Below the pieces are notes generated by a model. It did no database searches, was not told the origin of the DNA, and was given only the letters and a program-made list of their open reading frames with translations. 18,279 nucleotides of DNA from Chitinophagales bacterium (GTDB lineage: Bacteria > Bacteroidota > Bacteroidia > Chitinophagales > BACL12), in contig JACMJP010000536.1 in NCBI GenBank assembly GCA_014380545.1, positions 1 through 18,279 on the forward strand, in the 5' to 3' direction. The position numbers were made by a program, and so were the translations under genes. Shown piece by piece: positions 6,832 through 14,524 of this stretch (positions are counted from its first letter, which is position 1; each line of letters begins with the position of its first letter).

Positions 6832-7536
6832 TTATTCAGTATATTCTACAATAGTACAATTAACTAATTTTCTCACATCACACACCCCCTTTAATATTAC
6901 TTTATCTCCCTTTTTTAAATCCTGCAGTTGCTTTTGATGTGCTTTATTAAAATAACAGTTTACGTCAGAAGATGTATTGGCTACTGCTTCAAGTGTAATA
7001 AAATTTTCCTCTGTAAAATCATATCCGAGAGACGTTATCCTACCCTCAATTTGCAAAACCTTGTTCGCATACTTACTTGTAAATGTTTTTTCATCATTTA
7101 AAAGGTCTTCCGAATATTGTAACGATGTCATAGTAAATTCCGCTTTTGCAGCATCAATGTTAATTTCATTATTAATATCAAACAAATAATTAATACCATA
7201 ACTAAAAACAATTGCAATAATGATGGAAAAAATTGTAAGCAGCCATGTGCTTCCCTTAGAAATATCCTGCTGTGCGAATTTTTCTTTGCTGAGCGAAATA
7301 AAATAAATGCATTCAACAAGATGAATAATGAAAATCAAAACGATCCATGTCTGGAAGAATGGATACCAGTTGTATACAACATTAAAATATTTTATCGTCC
7401 AAATAGCGGCAGGTAAAATAAAATAAAACACCAAAAGATATATCCATCCCCTGTTATTTTGTCCCAGGTAAAATCGCTGCGCACCTGTACTACCAAATAA
7501 AAGAGATAATAAAAATGTTAAACTTTTTGATTTCAT
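6832..7536 (-). CDS. TM2-domain membrane protein with C-terminal OB-fold (tRNA_anti-like) domain
   Basis: I start this gene at the ATG at 7536; a GTG one codon upstream is in frame but less likely. The 234-residue product begins with a TM2 domain: KSLTFLLSLLFGSTGAQRFY followed by LGQNNRGW and a second hydrophobic helix. Two more membrane segments follow (about 62-80 and 98-117). The remaining residues, about 126-232, match the pattern of the Bacteroidota tRNA_anti-like OB-fold domain. That pattern comprises an Ala-rich lead helix, a KYANKVLQIEGRITSLG strand pair, the Cys-containing strand VNCYF, then LKKGDKVILKGVCD and a final NCTIVEY. Despite the Pfam-style name, such domains are often found in secreted or membrane proteins without shown nucleic-acid binding. 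Function is unknown. It is the first gene of the recR transcript. Confidence 0.82.
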   Translation of the reverse strand: MKSKSLTFLLSLLFGSTGAQRFYLGQNNRGWIYLLVFYFILPAAIWTIKYFNVVYNWYPFFQTWIVLIFIIHLVECIYFISLSKEKFAQQDISKGSTWLLTIFSIIIAIVFSYGINYLFDINNEINIDAAKAEFTMTSLQYSEDLLNDEKTFTSKYANKVLQIEGRITSLGYDFTEENFITLEAVANTSSDVNCYFNKAHQKQLQDLKKGDKVILKGVCDVRKLVNCTIVEYTE

Positions 7537-7555
7537 CACCGCAAAGTAACTAAAA

Positions 7556-7563
7556 CAAAAGTA
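7556..7563 (-). promoter_or_regulatory. Candidate -7 element for the TM2-recR-glycosyltransferase operon
   Basis: The minus strand reads TACTTTTG (TAnnTTTG) 19 bases before the chosen ATG at 7536. A TTTG lies 10 bases further upstream, too close for a standard -33 element, so the call rests on the -7 match and position. Confidence 0.35.
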
Positions 7564-7615
7564 GACACTCTAACAAAAAATTGAAGACATGCCGGATAAA
7601 TGTGGATGAATATAC

Positions 7616-7646
7616 TTTATCATATGAAAAGCGGATTTTATTTTTG
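7616..7646 (+). promoter_or_regulatory. Candidate promoter for the first DUF6089-like gene
   Basis: TTTA (7616-7619), 19 bases, then TATTTTTG (7639-7646). The -7 element is an exact TAnnTTTG match and the -33 element differs from TTTG by one base; spacing is within the known Bacteroidota range. It would give a leader of roughly 65 bases before the ATG at 7719. Confidence 0.42.
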
Positions 7647-7718
7647 AAATTATTACACTTGATCAAATACAACCCAGCTTACCTTTTTTATTGTCTTAAA
7701 TTTTAATACCACATACGT

Positions 7719-8621
7719 ATGCGCACAATAACACCTGTATTGTTTTTATTTCTTTACACATATGCACATGCACAATACTTAGAAATTGGGGCAACAGGCG
7801 GAGCAAGTATGTACAAAGGAGATCTCACATCTACTCTATTAAAATTAGATGAAACACATTTAGCTACCGGAGTCTTCACAAAGTATAATTTCAATCCTTA
7901 TTTTAGTTTAAAAGCAAGTGTTCAACAGGGTAAAATTTCTGCAGCTGATTCAAATTCAACTGATGCATGGAGACAACGCCGTAATTTGAGTTTTCAATCT
8001 TCTTTGCTTGAAGCATCCTTATCAGGGGAGTTAAATTTGAGGGCATATACTCCACATAACAGGAAAAATATATTTACTCCTTACGCTTTTCTTGGAATTG
8101 GAATTTATCACTTTAATCCCCAGGCGCTATATAATGGTATCTGGTATGAGCTTCAGCCTCTTGGAACTGAGGGACAGGGAACAACAGCATATCCTGACAG
8201 GGAAAAATATAAGCTTACTCAAATAGCCATTCCCGGAGGTATAGGAATAAAAGGCGCAATGAGCAGAGAATGGACCATAGGATTTGAAATAGGCTGGAGA
8301 AAAACTTTCAACGATTATTTAGATGATGTAAGTTCAACGTATGTAGAGCAGGATATACTTGAGGGGGAAAATGGTGAACTATCATGGGAGTTATCAAATA
8401 GAATGGACGAAACACCGGAAGGAATGTATTTGCAACCGGGAGATGACAGACATCGTGGTGATTCGCATAATCTTGACTGGTATTTATTTTCAGGTGTTGC
8501 TGTATCCTATAACTTCAATCTTCTGGGGTGGGAATATAAATATACTAACAGAGCAGGTGGAAAATACAAGGGATTTAAATACAGAGATAAAAAGCTTAAT
8601 TGCCCCGGGAATCTTAATTGA
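7719..8621 (+). CDS. DUF6089-like outer-membrane beta-barrel protein, copy 1 of 3
   Basis: The 300-residue protein has a signal peptide cut near AHA-Q (residues 16-19). It is followed by the hallmark opening EIGATGGASMYKGDLT and alternating aromatic/polar strands typical of an 8- to 12-strand barrel. The stretch from 138 to 210 is shared with the next two genes: YNGIWYELQPLGTEGQG (138-154), PDREKYKLTQ and DYLDDVSSTYV (199-209). A LSNR motif follows at about 225-228. A single Cys lies near the C-terminus (LNCPG, Cys295), a position also kept in both neighbours. The family has no proven role; outer-membrane location is inferred from the signal peptide and strand pattern. The segment before the C-terminal Cys is lysine-rich and differs from the other copies. 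Confidence 0.82.
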   Translation: MRTITPVLFLFLYTYAHAQYLEIGATGGASMYKGDLTSTLLKLDETHLATGVFTKYNFNPYFSLKASVQQGKISAADSNSTDAWRQRRNLSFQSSLLEASLSGELNLRAYTPHNRKNIFTPYAFLGIGIYHFNPQALYNGIWYELQPLGTEGQGTTAYPDREKYKLTQIAIPGGIGIKGAMSREWTIGFEIGWRKTFNDYLDDVSSTYVEQDILEGENGELSWELSNRMDETPEGMYLQPGDDRHRGDSHNLDWYLFSGVAVSYNFNLLGWEYKYTNRAGGKYKGFKYRDKKLNCPGNLN

Positions 8622-8679
8622 AGCATAAAAGACTGAGGTTATTTCTCTACACTATTTCCTCACAAGTCATATTGACATC

Positions 8680-8713
8680 ACTGTTTACAGGTAAGAAACT
8701 ACCTGTAAACAGT
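8680..8713. repeat. 14-bp perfect inverted repeat between paralogs 1 and 2
   Basis: ACTGTTTACAGGTA (8680-8693) and its exact reverse complement TACCTGTAAACAGT (8700-8713) flank a 6-base loop (AGAAAC). There is no T-run on the plus strand, so it is not a standard intrinsic terminator. It could be a transcript-end or stabilising hairpin, or a protein-binding inverted repeat upstream of the second barrel gene. Confidence 0.7.
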
Positions 8714-8771
8714 TAAAAATCCTTCTGGCAAAATTTTGGATACTTAATAGTTAAATAAAATATCCTGCACC

Positions 8772-9629
8772 ATGCAACAAAACATTTACACACTCATTTT
8801 CGCTACTACTTCCTGCATCATTACTCAAGCTCAATATTTTGAAATTGGAATATATGGTGGCGTATCCGGTTACAATGGAGATCTTTCATACAATATTATT
8901 CATGTTAATGAAGTGCATCCTTCAGCAGGAATAAAAGTAAGTTTACCTGCCAGTGATTATTTTGCATTTAATTTTTCATCAAAAATTACTACGATATCAG
9001 GAAATGATAATAATGCAGAAAAAATTGCTTTTCAGGCAAGAAACCTCGATTTCTCATCCAGGGTATTTGACGGAGGATTTACTGTTGATTATTTTATTTT
9101 TGGCTATGATCCTGTACATGGCGAAATGTTTTCTCCGTATCTCACAACTGGTATTAATGTATTTCATTTTAATCCTAAAACAGTATACAATGGTGAAACC
9201 TATGAACTTCAGCCATTGGGGACAGAAGGACAAGGTACATCAGCTTTTCCTGATAGGGAGCCATATAAATTAACCCAATTTTCTATTCCAATTGCTGCAG
9301 GAATTAAATACGCAGCCACCAGAAGAATAAATATCGGAGTGGAATTGACAATGAATAAAACATTTACAGATTATTTAGATGATGTAAGTACAACATATGT
9401 TGACGCAGCAACATTAACTGCAGAAAATGGGGCTATGTCATTTGAATTATCAAACCGGACAGATGAATTTCTGCAATCAGAACCTTTGCCTTATAATGAA
9501 ACCCAACCAAGGGGAAACTCAGCGTATAAAGATTGGTATGGCTTTCTTGGGTTAACGCTATCTTATAATTTCATGAAGGAAAGGCTTGCCAATTCTGATG
9601 CATCGTCTATAGGTTGCCCTAAATTCTGA
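8772..9629 (+). CDS. DUF6089-like outer-membrane beta-barrel protein, copy 2 of 3
   Basis: The 285-residue protein has a signal peptide ending at ITQA-Q (residue 20). The family opening FEIGIYGGVSGYNGDLS follows. Shared blocks with its neighbours are YNGETYELQPLGTEGQG (139-155), PDREPYKLTQ, IPIAAGIKYA, KTFTDYLDDVSTTYV (about 196-210), AENG and LSNRTDE. The protein ends in GCPKF with Cys282, which matches the Cys near the ends of copies 1 and 3. Compared with copy 1, the N-terminal barrel strands have diverged (fewer Leu, more Asn/Ser) while the central block is nearly unchanged, which points to a constrained surface or periplasmic loop. No clear promoter was found directly upstream. A rho-independent terminator follows 27 bases after the stop codon. 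Function unknown. Confidence 0.82.
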   Translation: MQQNIYTLIFATTSCIITQAQYFEIGIYGGVSGYNGDLSYNIIHVNEVHPSAGIKVSLPASDYFAFNFSSKITTISGNDNNAEKIAFQARNLDFSSRVFDGGFTVDYFIFGYDPVHGEMFSPYLTTGINVFHFNPKTVYNGETYELQPLGTEGQGTSAFPDREPYKLTQFSIPIAAGIKYAATRRINIGVELTMNKTFTDYLDDVSTTYVDAATLTAENGAMSFELSNRTDEFLQSEPLPYNETQPRGNSAYKDWYGFLGLTLSYNFMKERLANSDASSIGCPKF

Positions 9630-9656
9630 TCTTTACCAATAACACTAATAATCTTG

Positions 9657-9691
9657 AAAATTCCGGTGTTCTGTACCGGGGTTTTCTTTTT
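9657..9691 (+). terminator. Intrinsic terminator after DUF6089-like copy 2
   Basis: Stem AAAATTCCGGT (9657-9667) pairs with ACCGGGGTTTT (9675-9685), with two G-T pairs and a 7-base loop, and is followed by CTTTTT. Confidence 0.75.
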
Positions 9692-9756
9692 ATGCAATAA
9701 ATCTGTCATTTTAGGGTTTTACAATTTTGTAATTTCATAGTATTGTAATAAAAACA

Positions 9757-9764
9757 TAAATTTG
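9757..9764 (+). promoter_or_regulatory. Candidate -7 element for DUF6089-like copy 3
   Basis: TAAATTTG matches TAnnTTTG and ends 19 bases before the ATG at 9784. TTTG at 9726-9729 is 27 bases upstream, a little longer than the usual spacing. Together with the terminator upstream, it suggests that copy 3 is transcribed on its own. Confidence 0.42.
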
Positions 9765-9783
9765 TAAGCACAAACAACCGGGC

Positions 9784-10701
9784 ATGCGAAAACTTATACT
9801 CATTATTTTCTCTTTCATTACGATCGGAGCCTTTAGCCAACGTCCTATGCAATGGATGGAAGTTGGTGTATTCGGGGGTGTAGCCAATTATTATGGCGAC
9901 CTAACTCAGGATTATGTAGTCGCCGGAACATCTAAACCTGCTTTTGGTGGCTTCATAAAATACAACATGGGTTACCGTATGGGCCTTAAACTTAGTTTGA
10001 ATCATGGTTGGATTGCAGCAGCAGATTCAAATAGTACGAGGCAAAATCAATTGCTGCGCAATTTGAGTTTTGAATCTCCTGTTACAGAGGTAGCTCTTAC
10101 GTTTGAATATTTTTTCCCAGGGTTTTATCCAAAAAAATTACATCGCCCACTTTCTCCTTATGTGTATACCGGTATTGCGGGGTTTCACTTTAAGCCGGAA
10201 GCCTTTTATGAAGGTGAATGGTATGAGTTACAACCTCTCGGAACGGAAGGACAGGATATTAATGAACTGGATTTCCGTGAACCGTATAGTTTATATGATC
10301 TGGCAATCCCAATCGGCATAGGTGTTAAATGGGCAATGACAGAAAGGTGGAACCTTGGTTTTGAGTACGGTGCAAGGTGGACATTCACAGATTATCTTGA
10401 TGATGTTAGCCGCACTTATGCTGACAGAAATACACTTATTGAATTCAATGGTCTTGATGCCTATAATTTATCAAACCGTACAGGTGAGATTTTAGGTGGT
10501 GAGCCAATAGATTATTCATTTAATGATTATCGTGGAGATCCCACAAACAATGACTGGTATATGTTTTTAGGGTTTACATTAAGCAGGAATTTTATTCCTG
10601 GAACAGAAGAAGGTTTCCTTAGTTTAGATAAACCGGGATTAGGATGTTTCCAGCCAAAAAAGAATAAGAAAAATGACAAGAATTATCATACTACAAGATA
10701 G
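9784..10701 (+). CDS. DUF6089-like outer-membrane beta-barrel protein, copy 3 of 3
   Basis: The 305-residue protein has a signal peptide ending near AFS-Q (residue 18). The opening MEVGVFGGVANYYGDLT follows. It keeps WYELQPLGTEGQ (146-157), FREPYSL, IPIGIGVKWAM, FTDYLDDVSRTYA (201-213) and LSNRTGE, so it is a clear paralog of the two preceding genes. The residues after GTEGQ differ (DINELD instead of GT..FPD). The C-terminus extends past the conserved Cys288 (LGCFQ) with a basic tail of about 15 residues (KKNKKNDKN…). Copy 3 shares the AADSNST and LRNLSFES segments with copy 1, so these two look closer to each other in the N-terminal half. Outer-membrane barrel by inference; role unknown. Confidence 0.82.
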   Translation: MRKLILIIFSFITIGAFSQRPMQWMEVGVFGGVANYYGDLTQDYVVAGTSKPAFGGFIKYNMGYRMGLKLSLNHGWIAAADSNSTRQNQLLRNLSFESPVTEVALTFEYFFPGFYPKKLHRPLSPYVYTGIAGFHFKPEAFYEGEWYELQPLGTEGQDINELDFREPYSLYDLAIPIGIGVKWAMTERWNLGFEYGARWTFTDYLDDVSRTYADRNTLIEFNGLDAYNLSNRTGEILGGEPIDYSFNDYRGDPTNNDWYMFLGFTLSRNFIPGTEEGFLSLDKPGLGCFQPKKNKKNDKNYHTTR

Positions 10702-10716
10702 TTATCAATTTATGAA

Positions 10717-10762
10717 ATGAAAGAAAAGAGGCGAATAATGATATTCGCCTTTTTTCTTTCAT
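10717..10762 (+). terminator. Strong intrinsic terminator after the barrel cluster
   Basis: A 20-bp stem (10717-10736 with 10743-10762, one G-T pair) has a 6-base loop. The GC-rich part, GGCGAAT/ATTCGCC, sits next to the loop and is followed by a T6 run. The purine-rich left arm pairs with the T-rich right arm. Confidence 0.85.
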
Positions 10763-10827
10763 GTTATGCACAGCATTTCTTCTAATTTATATGAATTGAA
10801 TTTTTAATTTCACCCCATATCCTGCAT

Positions 10828-12348
10828 ATGTCGGCAACATTTATTCTTTTGATCATAATTATTTATTTCTCTTTCCTATTTATCATTTCATGGGTTACTT
10901 CAAAAAAAGCAGACAGCAATGCTTATTTTTTAGGCAACAAACAATCACCCTGGTATGCAGTAGCATTCGGTTTAATAGGTGATTCACTTTCAGGAGTAAC
11001 ATTTGTTTCAGTGCCCGGTGCTGTTGCCGCAAACCAGTTTTCGTATATGCAAATTGTGTTTGGTTATGTTGTGGGCTATGTTGTAATTGCACAAATATTA
11101 TTGCCGCTTTATTATAAAATGAATCTCACATCAATTTACACTTATTTAGGAAAAAGGCTGGGAGATTCATCACAAAAAGCAGGATCATTCTTTTTTATTC
11201 TTTCCAGGTTAATTGGTGCGGCATTTCGTTTATATATTTCTGCAACAGTATTGCAAATATTTATTTTTAATGCCTGGGAGGTACCGTTTGCAGTTACTGT
11301 TTCCATTATCATTATTTTAATTTTATTATATACTTACAGGGGAGGAATTAAAACGTTAGTTTGGACGGATACTTTACAATCTTCTTTTTTATTAGCGGGA
11401 GTTATCTTATCTATAGTTGCAATTGCATCTTCATTAAACTTAAATTTCAGTGAATTAATTTCCACCGTACACAATAGCGAATATTCAAAAATATTTTTCT
11501 GGGACTGGCAACAAAAAAATTATTTCCTTAAACAATTTTTTAGCGGTGCTTTAATTGCAATTGTAATGACAGGATTAGATCAAAATATGATGCAGAAAAA
11601 CTTAAGCATACGCACATTACCTGAGGCACAAAAAAATATCCTCTGGTTCAGCGTAATTGTTGTGATTGTAAATTTGTTTTTTGTTTCCCTTGGCGTTCTT
11701 TTATATGAATATGCAAATACAATGGGAATTGAAGTTCCTGCAAAAACTGATCAACTATTCCCAATGCTCGCATTAACACATCTTGGAACCTTTGCTGCAA
11801 TTGTTTTTATTCTTGGCATCACTGCCGCAACCTTTTCCAGTGCTGACTCTGTCTTAACCACATTAACAACCTCTTTTTACATTGATATATTGGGGGTGAA
11901 ACCAAATAATAATGATAATGGCAATATTAATTCACTTGATGCAATAGAAATTGAGAGAGATAAAAATAAAGAATCACAAAAAAATAAAAATATCCGGCAC
12001 CTCATTCATATTGCATTTGCGTTTTTGCTATTACTCGTTATCATCTTGTTTGAAAGTATTAATAATGATACCATAATTAATGCTGTGTTCACGGTTGCAG
12101 GATATACTTATGGTCCGTTACTAGGATTATTTGCTTTTGGTATCCTCACGAAACGAAATGTAATAAACGTACTAGTGCCATTTACATGCATCATTCCTCC
12201 TGTATTTTGTTACTATCTGAATGAAAATTCAGGAGATTGGTTTAATGGTTACCAGGTTGGTTATGAATTGTTATTTATAAACGGATTAGTTACTTTTATT
12301 TTATTATTATGTATTTCTAAAAAACCCGAAAAACAATTTTTAGTATGA
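10828..12348 (+). CDS. Sodium:solute symporter (SSS family)
   Basis: The 506-residue protein is almost entirely hydrophobic with about 13 predicted membrane helices. It has the SSS family landmarks: GDSLSGVTFVSVPGAV (51-66), LSRLIGAAFRLYISAT (125-140), YTYRGGIKTLVWTD (168-181), GLDQNMMQKNLS (249-260) and FSSADSVLTTLTTSF (336-350). The Ser/Thr residues of the last motif belong to the helix that forms the sodium site in relatives. A hydrophilic Asn/Lys-rich loop lies at 358-390 between membrane segments. The family imports solutes such as sugars, amino acids or nucleosides together with sodium across the inner membrane; the substrate here cannot be read from sequence. The stop codon overlaps the next gene's start by ATGA, so it is translationally coupled to the LOG-family gene. 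Confidence 0.93.
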   Translation: MSATFILLIIIIYFSFLFIISWVTSKKADSNAYFLGNKQSPWYAVAFGLIGDSLSGVTFVSVPGAVAANQFSYMQIVFGYVVGYVVIAQILLPLYYKMNLTSIYTYLGKRLGDSSQKAGSFFFILSRLIGAAFRLYISATVLQIFIFNAWEVPFAVTVSIIIILILLYTYRGGIKTLVWTDTLQSSFLLAGVILSIVAIASSLNLNFSELISTVHNSEYSKIFFWDWQQKNYFLKQFFSGALIAIVMTGLDQNMMQKNLSIRTLPEAQKNILWFSVIVVIVNLFFVSLGVLLYEYANTMGIEVPAKTDQLFPMLALTHLGTFAAIVFILGITAATFSSADSVLTTLTTSFYIDILGVKPNNNDNGNINSLDAIEIERDKNKESQKNKNIRHLIHIAFAFLLLLVIILFESINNDTIINAVFTVAGYTYGPLLGLFAFGILTKRNVINVLVPFTCIIPPVFCYYLNENSGDWFNGYQVGYELLFINGLVTFILLLCISKKPEKQFLV

Positions 12349-13052
12349 TAGAAAAATATCGCAAGAAAAAAATGTATAAAGCCAAGGACTGGACTGAGTT
12401 CAGCGCACAGTCAAGTTGGCGTATGTTTAAAATTATGGCCGAATTCGTTGAAGGTTTTGAGAGTATGGATAGAATTGGCCCTTGCGTTTCAATTTATGGA
12501 AGTGCAAGAACAAAACCCGAAAATAAATATTATAAGCTGGCTGAAAGCATAGCAGGAAAGTTAACACATGAAGGATTTGGAATTATAACCGGCGGTGGGC
12601 CGGGAATTATGGAGGCTGGTAATAAAGGTGCACATAGTGAAGGTGGAAAATCTGTTGGATTAAATATTGAATTACCTTATGAACAATCACATAATAAATA
12701 TATAGACCAGGACAAACTCATTAATTTTAATTATTTCTTTGTTCGTAAAGTAATGCTTGTAAAATACGCACAGGCATTTATTTTTATGCCCGGCGGATTT
12801 GGCACATTGGATGAAATGTTTGAAGCGCTTACATTAATTCAAACGCATAAAATAGAAAGAGTGCCAGTTATTTTAGTGGGGAAAAATTATTGGAAAGGAT
12901 TATTAAAATGGGTGGATAAGATAATGTTAAATGAAGAAAAAAATATCAGCCCGGAAGACATGGACCTCCTATTCTTAACAGATGATGCAGACGAAGTAGT
13001 AGATCATATCACTCAGTTTTATAAGACTTCACATCTGCGACCGAATTTTTAA
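12345..13052 (+). CDS. LOG-family nucleotide phosphoribohydrolase (TIGR00730)
   Basis: The 235-residue protein has a helical N-terminal extension of about 45 residues, then a Rossmann-like LOG domain: VSIYGSART (48-56), GFGIITGGGPGIMEAGNKGA (77-96), the helix FFVRKVMLVKYAQAF and the diagnostic PGGFGTLDE (149-157). Family members (LOG in plants, PpnN-type enzymes in bacteria) split nucleoside 5'-monophosphates into free base and ribose 5-phosphate. Some release cytokinins, others act in purine recycling. Residues for phosphoribose binding and catalysis appear intact. The start overlaps the symporter stop by ATGA and the stop is immediately followed by the peroxiredoxin ATG, so three genes share a transcript. 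The cytosolic substrate is not known; a nucleotide salvage role is inferred from the family. Confidence 0.92.
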   Translation: MIEKYRKKKMYKAKDWTEFSAQSSWRMFKIMAEFVEGFESMDRIGPCVSIYGSARTKPENKYYKLAESIAGKLTHEGFGIITGGGPGIMEAGNKGAHSEGGKSVGLNIELPYEQSHNKYIDQDKLINFNYFFVRKVMLVKYAQAFIFMPGGFGTLDEMFEALTLIQTHKIERVPVILVGKNYWKGLLKWVDKIMLNEEKNISPEDMDLLFLTDDADEVVDHITQFYKTSHLRPNF

Positions 13053-13532
13053 ATGATATCGCCTCTTTCAATAACACATTTGAAAATCGGAGATAAAGCA
13101 CCTTCAATAAAATTGTTTGACCAGGATGGTGAAATTTTCGAATTAAAAAATTTGAAAGGAAAAAAAATTGCACTTTATTTTTATCCGAATGATGATACAG
13201 AAACCTGTACAAAAGAAGCATGCAATCTGCGGGATAATTATTCTATGTTATTAAAAAAAGGATTTACAGTTATTGGTATATCACATGCGCCTGTTGAATC
13301 AAAAAAGAAATTTTCCATAAAATACAGTTTACCATTTGCATTACTCTCAGACCCAAATTATATTGTTTGCAAAAAGTATGGAGTATTCGGTGATAAATTA
13401 TTTATGGGGAAAATGATTCAAACAATTCATCGTATTACTTTCATTGTAAATGAAAAAGGAATTATAGAAAAAATTATTCACAGAGTTAAATCAGGATTTG
13501 CTGCGCAGCAGATAACAGGAGATGTGTTATAA
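13053..13532 (+). CDS. bcp: Bcp/PrxQ-type thioredoxin-dependent peroxiredoxin
   Basis: The 159-residue thioredoxin-fold protein contains FYPNDDTETCTKEACNLRD (43-61). Peroxidatic Cys52 sits in the T-x2-C active site, and Cys57, five residues on, is the resolving Cys of atypical 2-Cys PrxQ enzymes. Thr49 and Arg127 (IHRITFIV) complete the catalytic triad. The length is typical. The enzyme reduces hydrogen peroxide and organic peroxides in the cytoplasm and is recycled by thioredoxin. The usual Pro-Gly before the active Cys (DTPGC) is replaced by Glu-Thr (DTETC), an unusual but tolerated position. The ATG follows the LOG gene stop with no spacer, so it is the third gene of the symporter operon. 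Confidence 0.95.
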   Translation: MISPLSITHLKIGDKAPSIKLFDQDGEIFELKNLKGKKIALYFYPNDDTETCTKEACNLRDNYSMLLKKGFTVIGISHAPVESKKKFSIKYSLPFALLSDPNYIVCKKYGVFGDKLFMGKMIQTIHRITFIVNEKGIIEKIIHRVKSGFAAQQITGDVL

Positions 13533-13627
13533 ATTTTTGTCATTTTACAGTAAATAAATAATTTTACATGTAATAACATGCGTTAATCACACATTTTTGT
13601 ATTTTCAATCAACGACAACTTTTTACA

Positions 13628-14464
13628 ATGACAAACAAGAAACTGTTCTTTAGTTTCTTCATGATCACACTCATTATTTTATGCAGCAGTTATTTTCACT
13701 CAGGATTTTCAAAAGAAGATGGATCACCAAGTGGTAAAACAGGATCACCCGGTGACGATGGTGAAACATGTGCACAGGTAGATTGCCACACCGGAACAGC
13801 AAACCCTATAGAAGGTTTATTAACTTCCAATATTCCTGAAACAGGTTATCTCTCAACTGATACTTTTGAATTTACAATCAGTATAGAATTTCCGGGAAGA
13901 AGCACCTTTGGTTTCCAGGTCTCCCCGCAAACTTTAGAAGGTGGGAAGATGGGTAAATTAATTATTGAAGATGATTTTCAAACAAAGACTACAGGTAGTG
14001 GAAAATATATTACACATGAGAAAGAAGGGATTAATGGTTCTGATGGAAAAAGCTGGACATTTCTATGGACGCCAACAACTGCAACAGGGGATGTAACATT
14101 TTATTATGCAGTAAATGCAGCTGATGGTGATGAAGAACCTACGGGAGATTCTATTTATTTTGGATCATTTATAGTATTTGAAGATCCCGAAAATCTTCCT
14201 TTAGCTATACCTGAAAATCTTCAAGCCGATGTTTTCCATATTCAAAACCCGGTTGCAAATAATTTGCACATCATTTCCGGTCCGCAGGTTGAAGAATATT
14301 CTTTCGAATTATTTGATATAAATGGAACTCTTGTTTATACTTCTGCAAACAAGCTCTCAGGAAATCATATTGAGCCAATGCATACTTTTTCAAATGGCAT
14401 TTATTTTATAAAACTTTTGTACGGAGGGCAATTTTATTTCGCCCGTTTCGTTAAAGCCTCATAA
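13628..14464 (+). CDS. Secreted choice-of-anchor V/Reeler-like protein with T9SS sorting domain
   Basis: The 278-residue protein has a signal peptide (about 1-27). The segment GSPSGKTGSPGDDGETCAQVDCHTG (with C48, C53 and H54) opens the domain. Family members usually have a CxxCH-like motif here, while this copy spaces the two Cys by four residues (C-x4-CH). The body holds FGFQVSPQT, YITHEKEGINGSDGKSW, FLWTPTTATGDVTFYYAVNA and the acidic GD-rich end of the choice-of-anchor V domain, which resembles the Reeler fold. From about 195 the T9SS type A domain begins (FHIQNPVANNLHI, SNGIYFIKLLY, FARFVKAS). It should be exported through the T9SS and shown or released outside the cell. A one-mismatch -7 element (CATTTTTG) lies about 30 bases upstream. 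Function unknown. Confidence 0.84.
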   Translation: MTNKKLFFSFFMITLIILCSSYFHSGFSKEDGSPSGKTGSPGDDGETCAQVDCHTGTANPIEGLLTSNIPETGYLSTDTFEFTISIEFPGRSTFGFQVSPQTLEGGKMGKLIIEDDFQTKTTGSGKYITHEKEGINGSDGKSWTFLWTPTTATGDVTFYYAVNAADGDEEPTGDSIYFGSFIVFEDPENLPLAIPENLQADVFHIQNPVANNLHIISGPQVEEYSFELFDINGTLVYTSANKLSGNHIEPMHTFSNGIYFIKLLYGGQFYFARFVKAS

Positions 14465-14483
14465 ATTGGTTTTGTGTTTAACT

Positions 14484-14524
14484 AAAACCCGTTTCTCCCT
14501 CAGAAACGGGTTTTTATTTTTTTT
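14484..14524 (+). terminator. Strong intrinsic terminator
   Basis: A 13-bp perfect stem, AAAACCCGTTTCT (14484-14496) with AGAAACGGGTTTT (14502-14514), and a 5-base loop are followed by TATTTTTTTT. It lies 20 bases after the stop of the choice-of-anchor V gene and separates it from the lipoprotein gene. Confidence 0.92.

Noticed and set aside
7128..7319. A 63-residue minus-strand frame inside the TM2/OB-fold gene
   Set aside because: It overlaps a conserved TM2/OB-fold frame and has no homology-like motif or start context.
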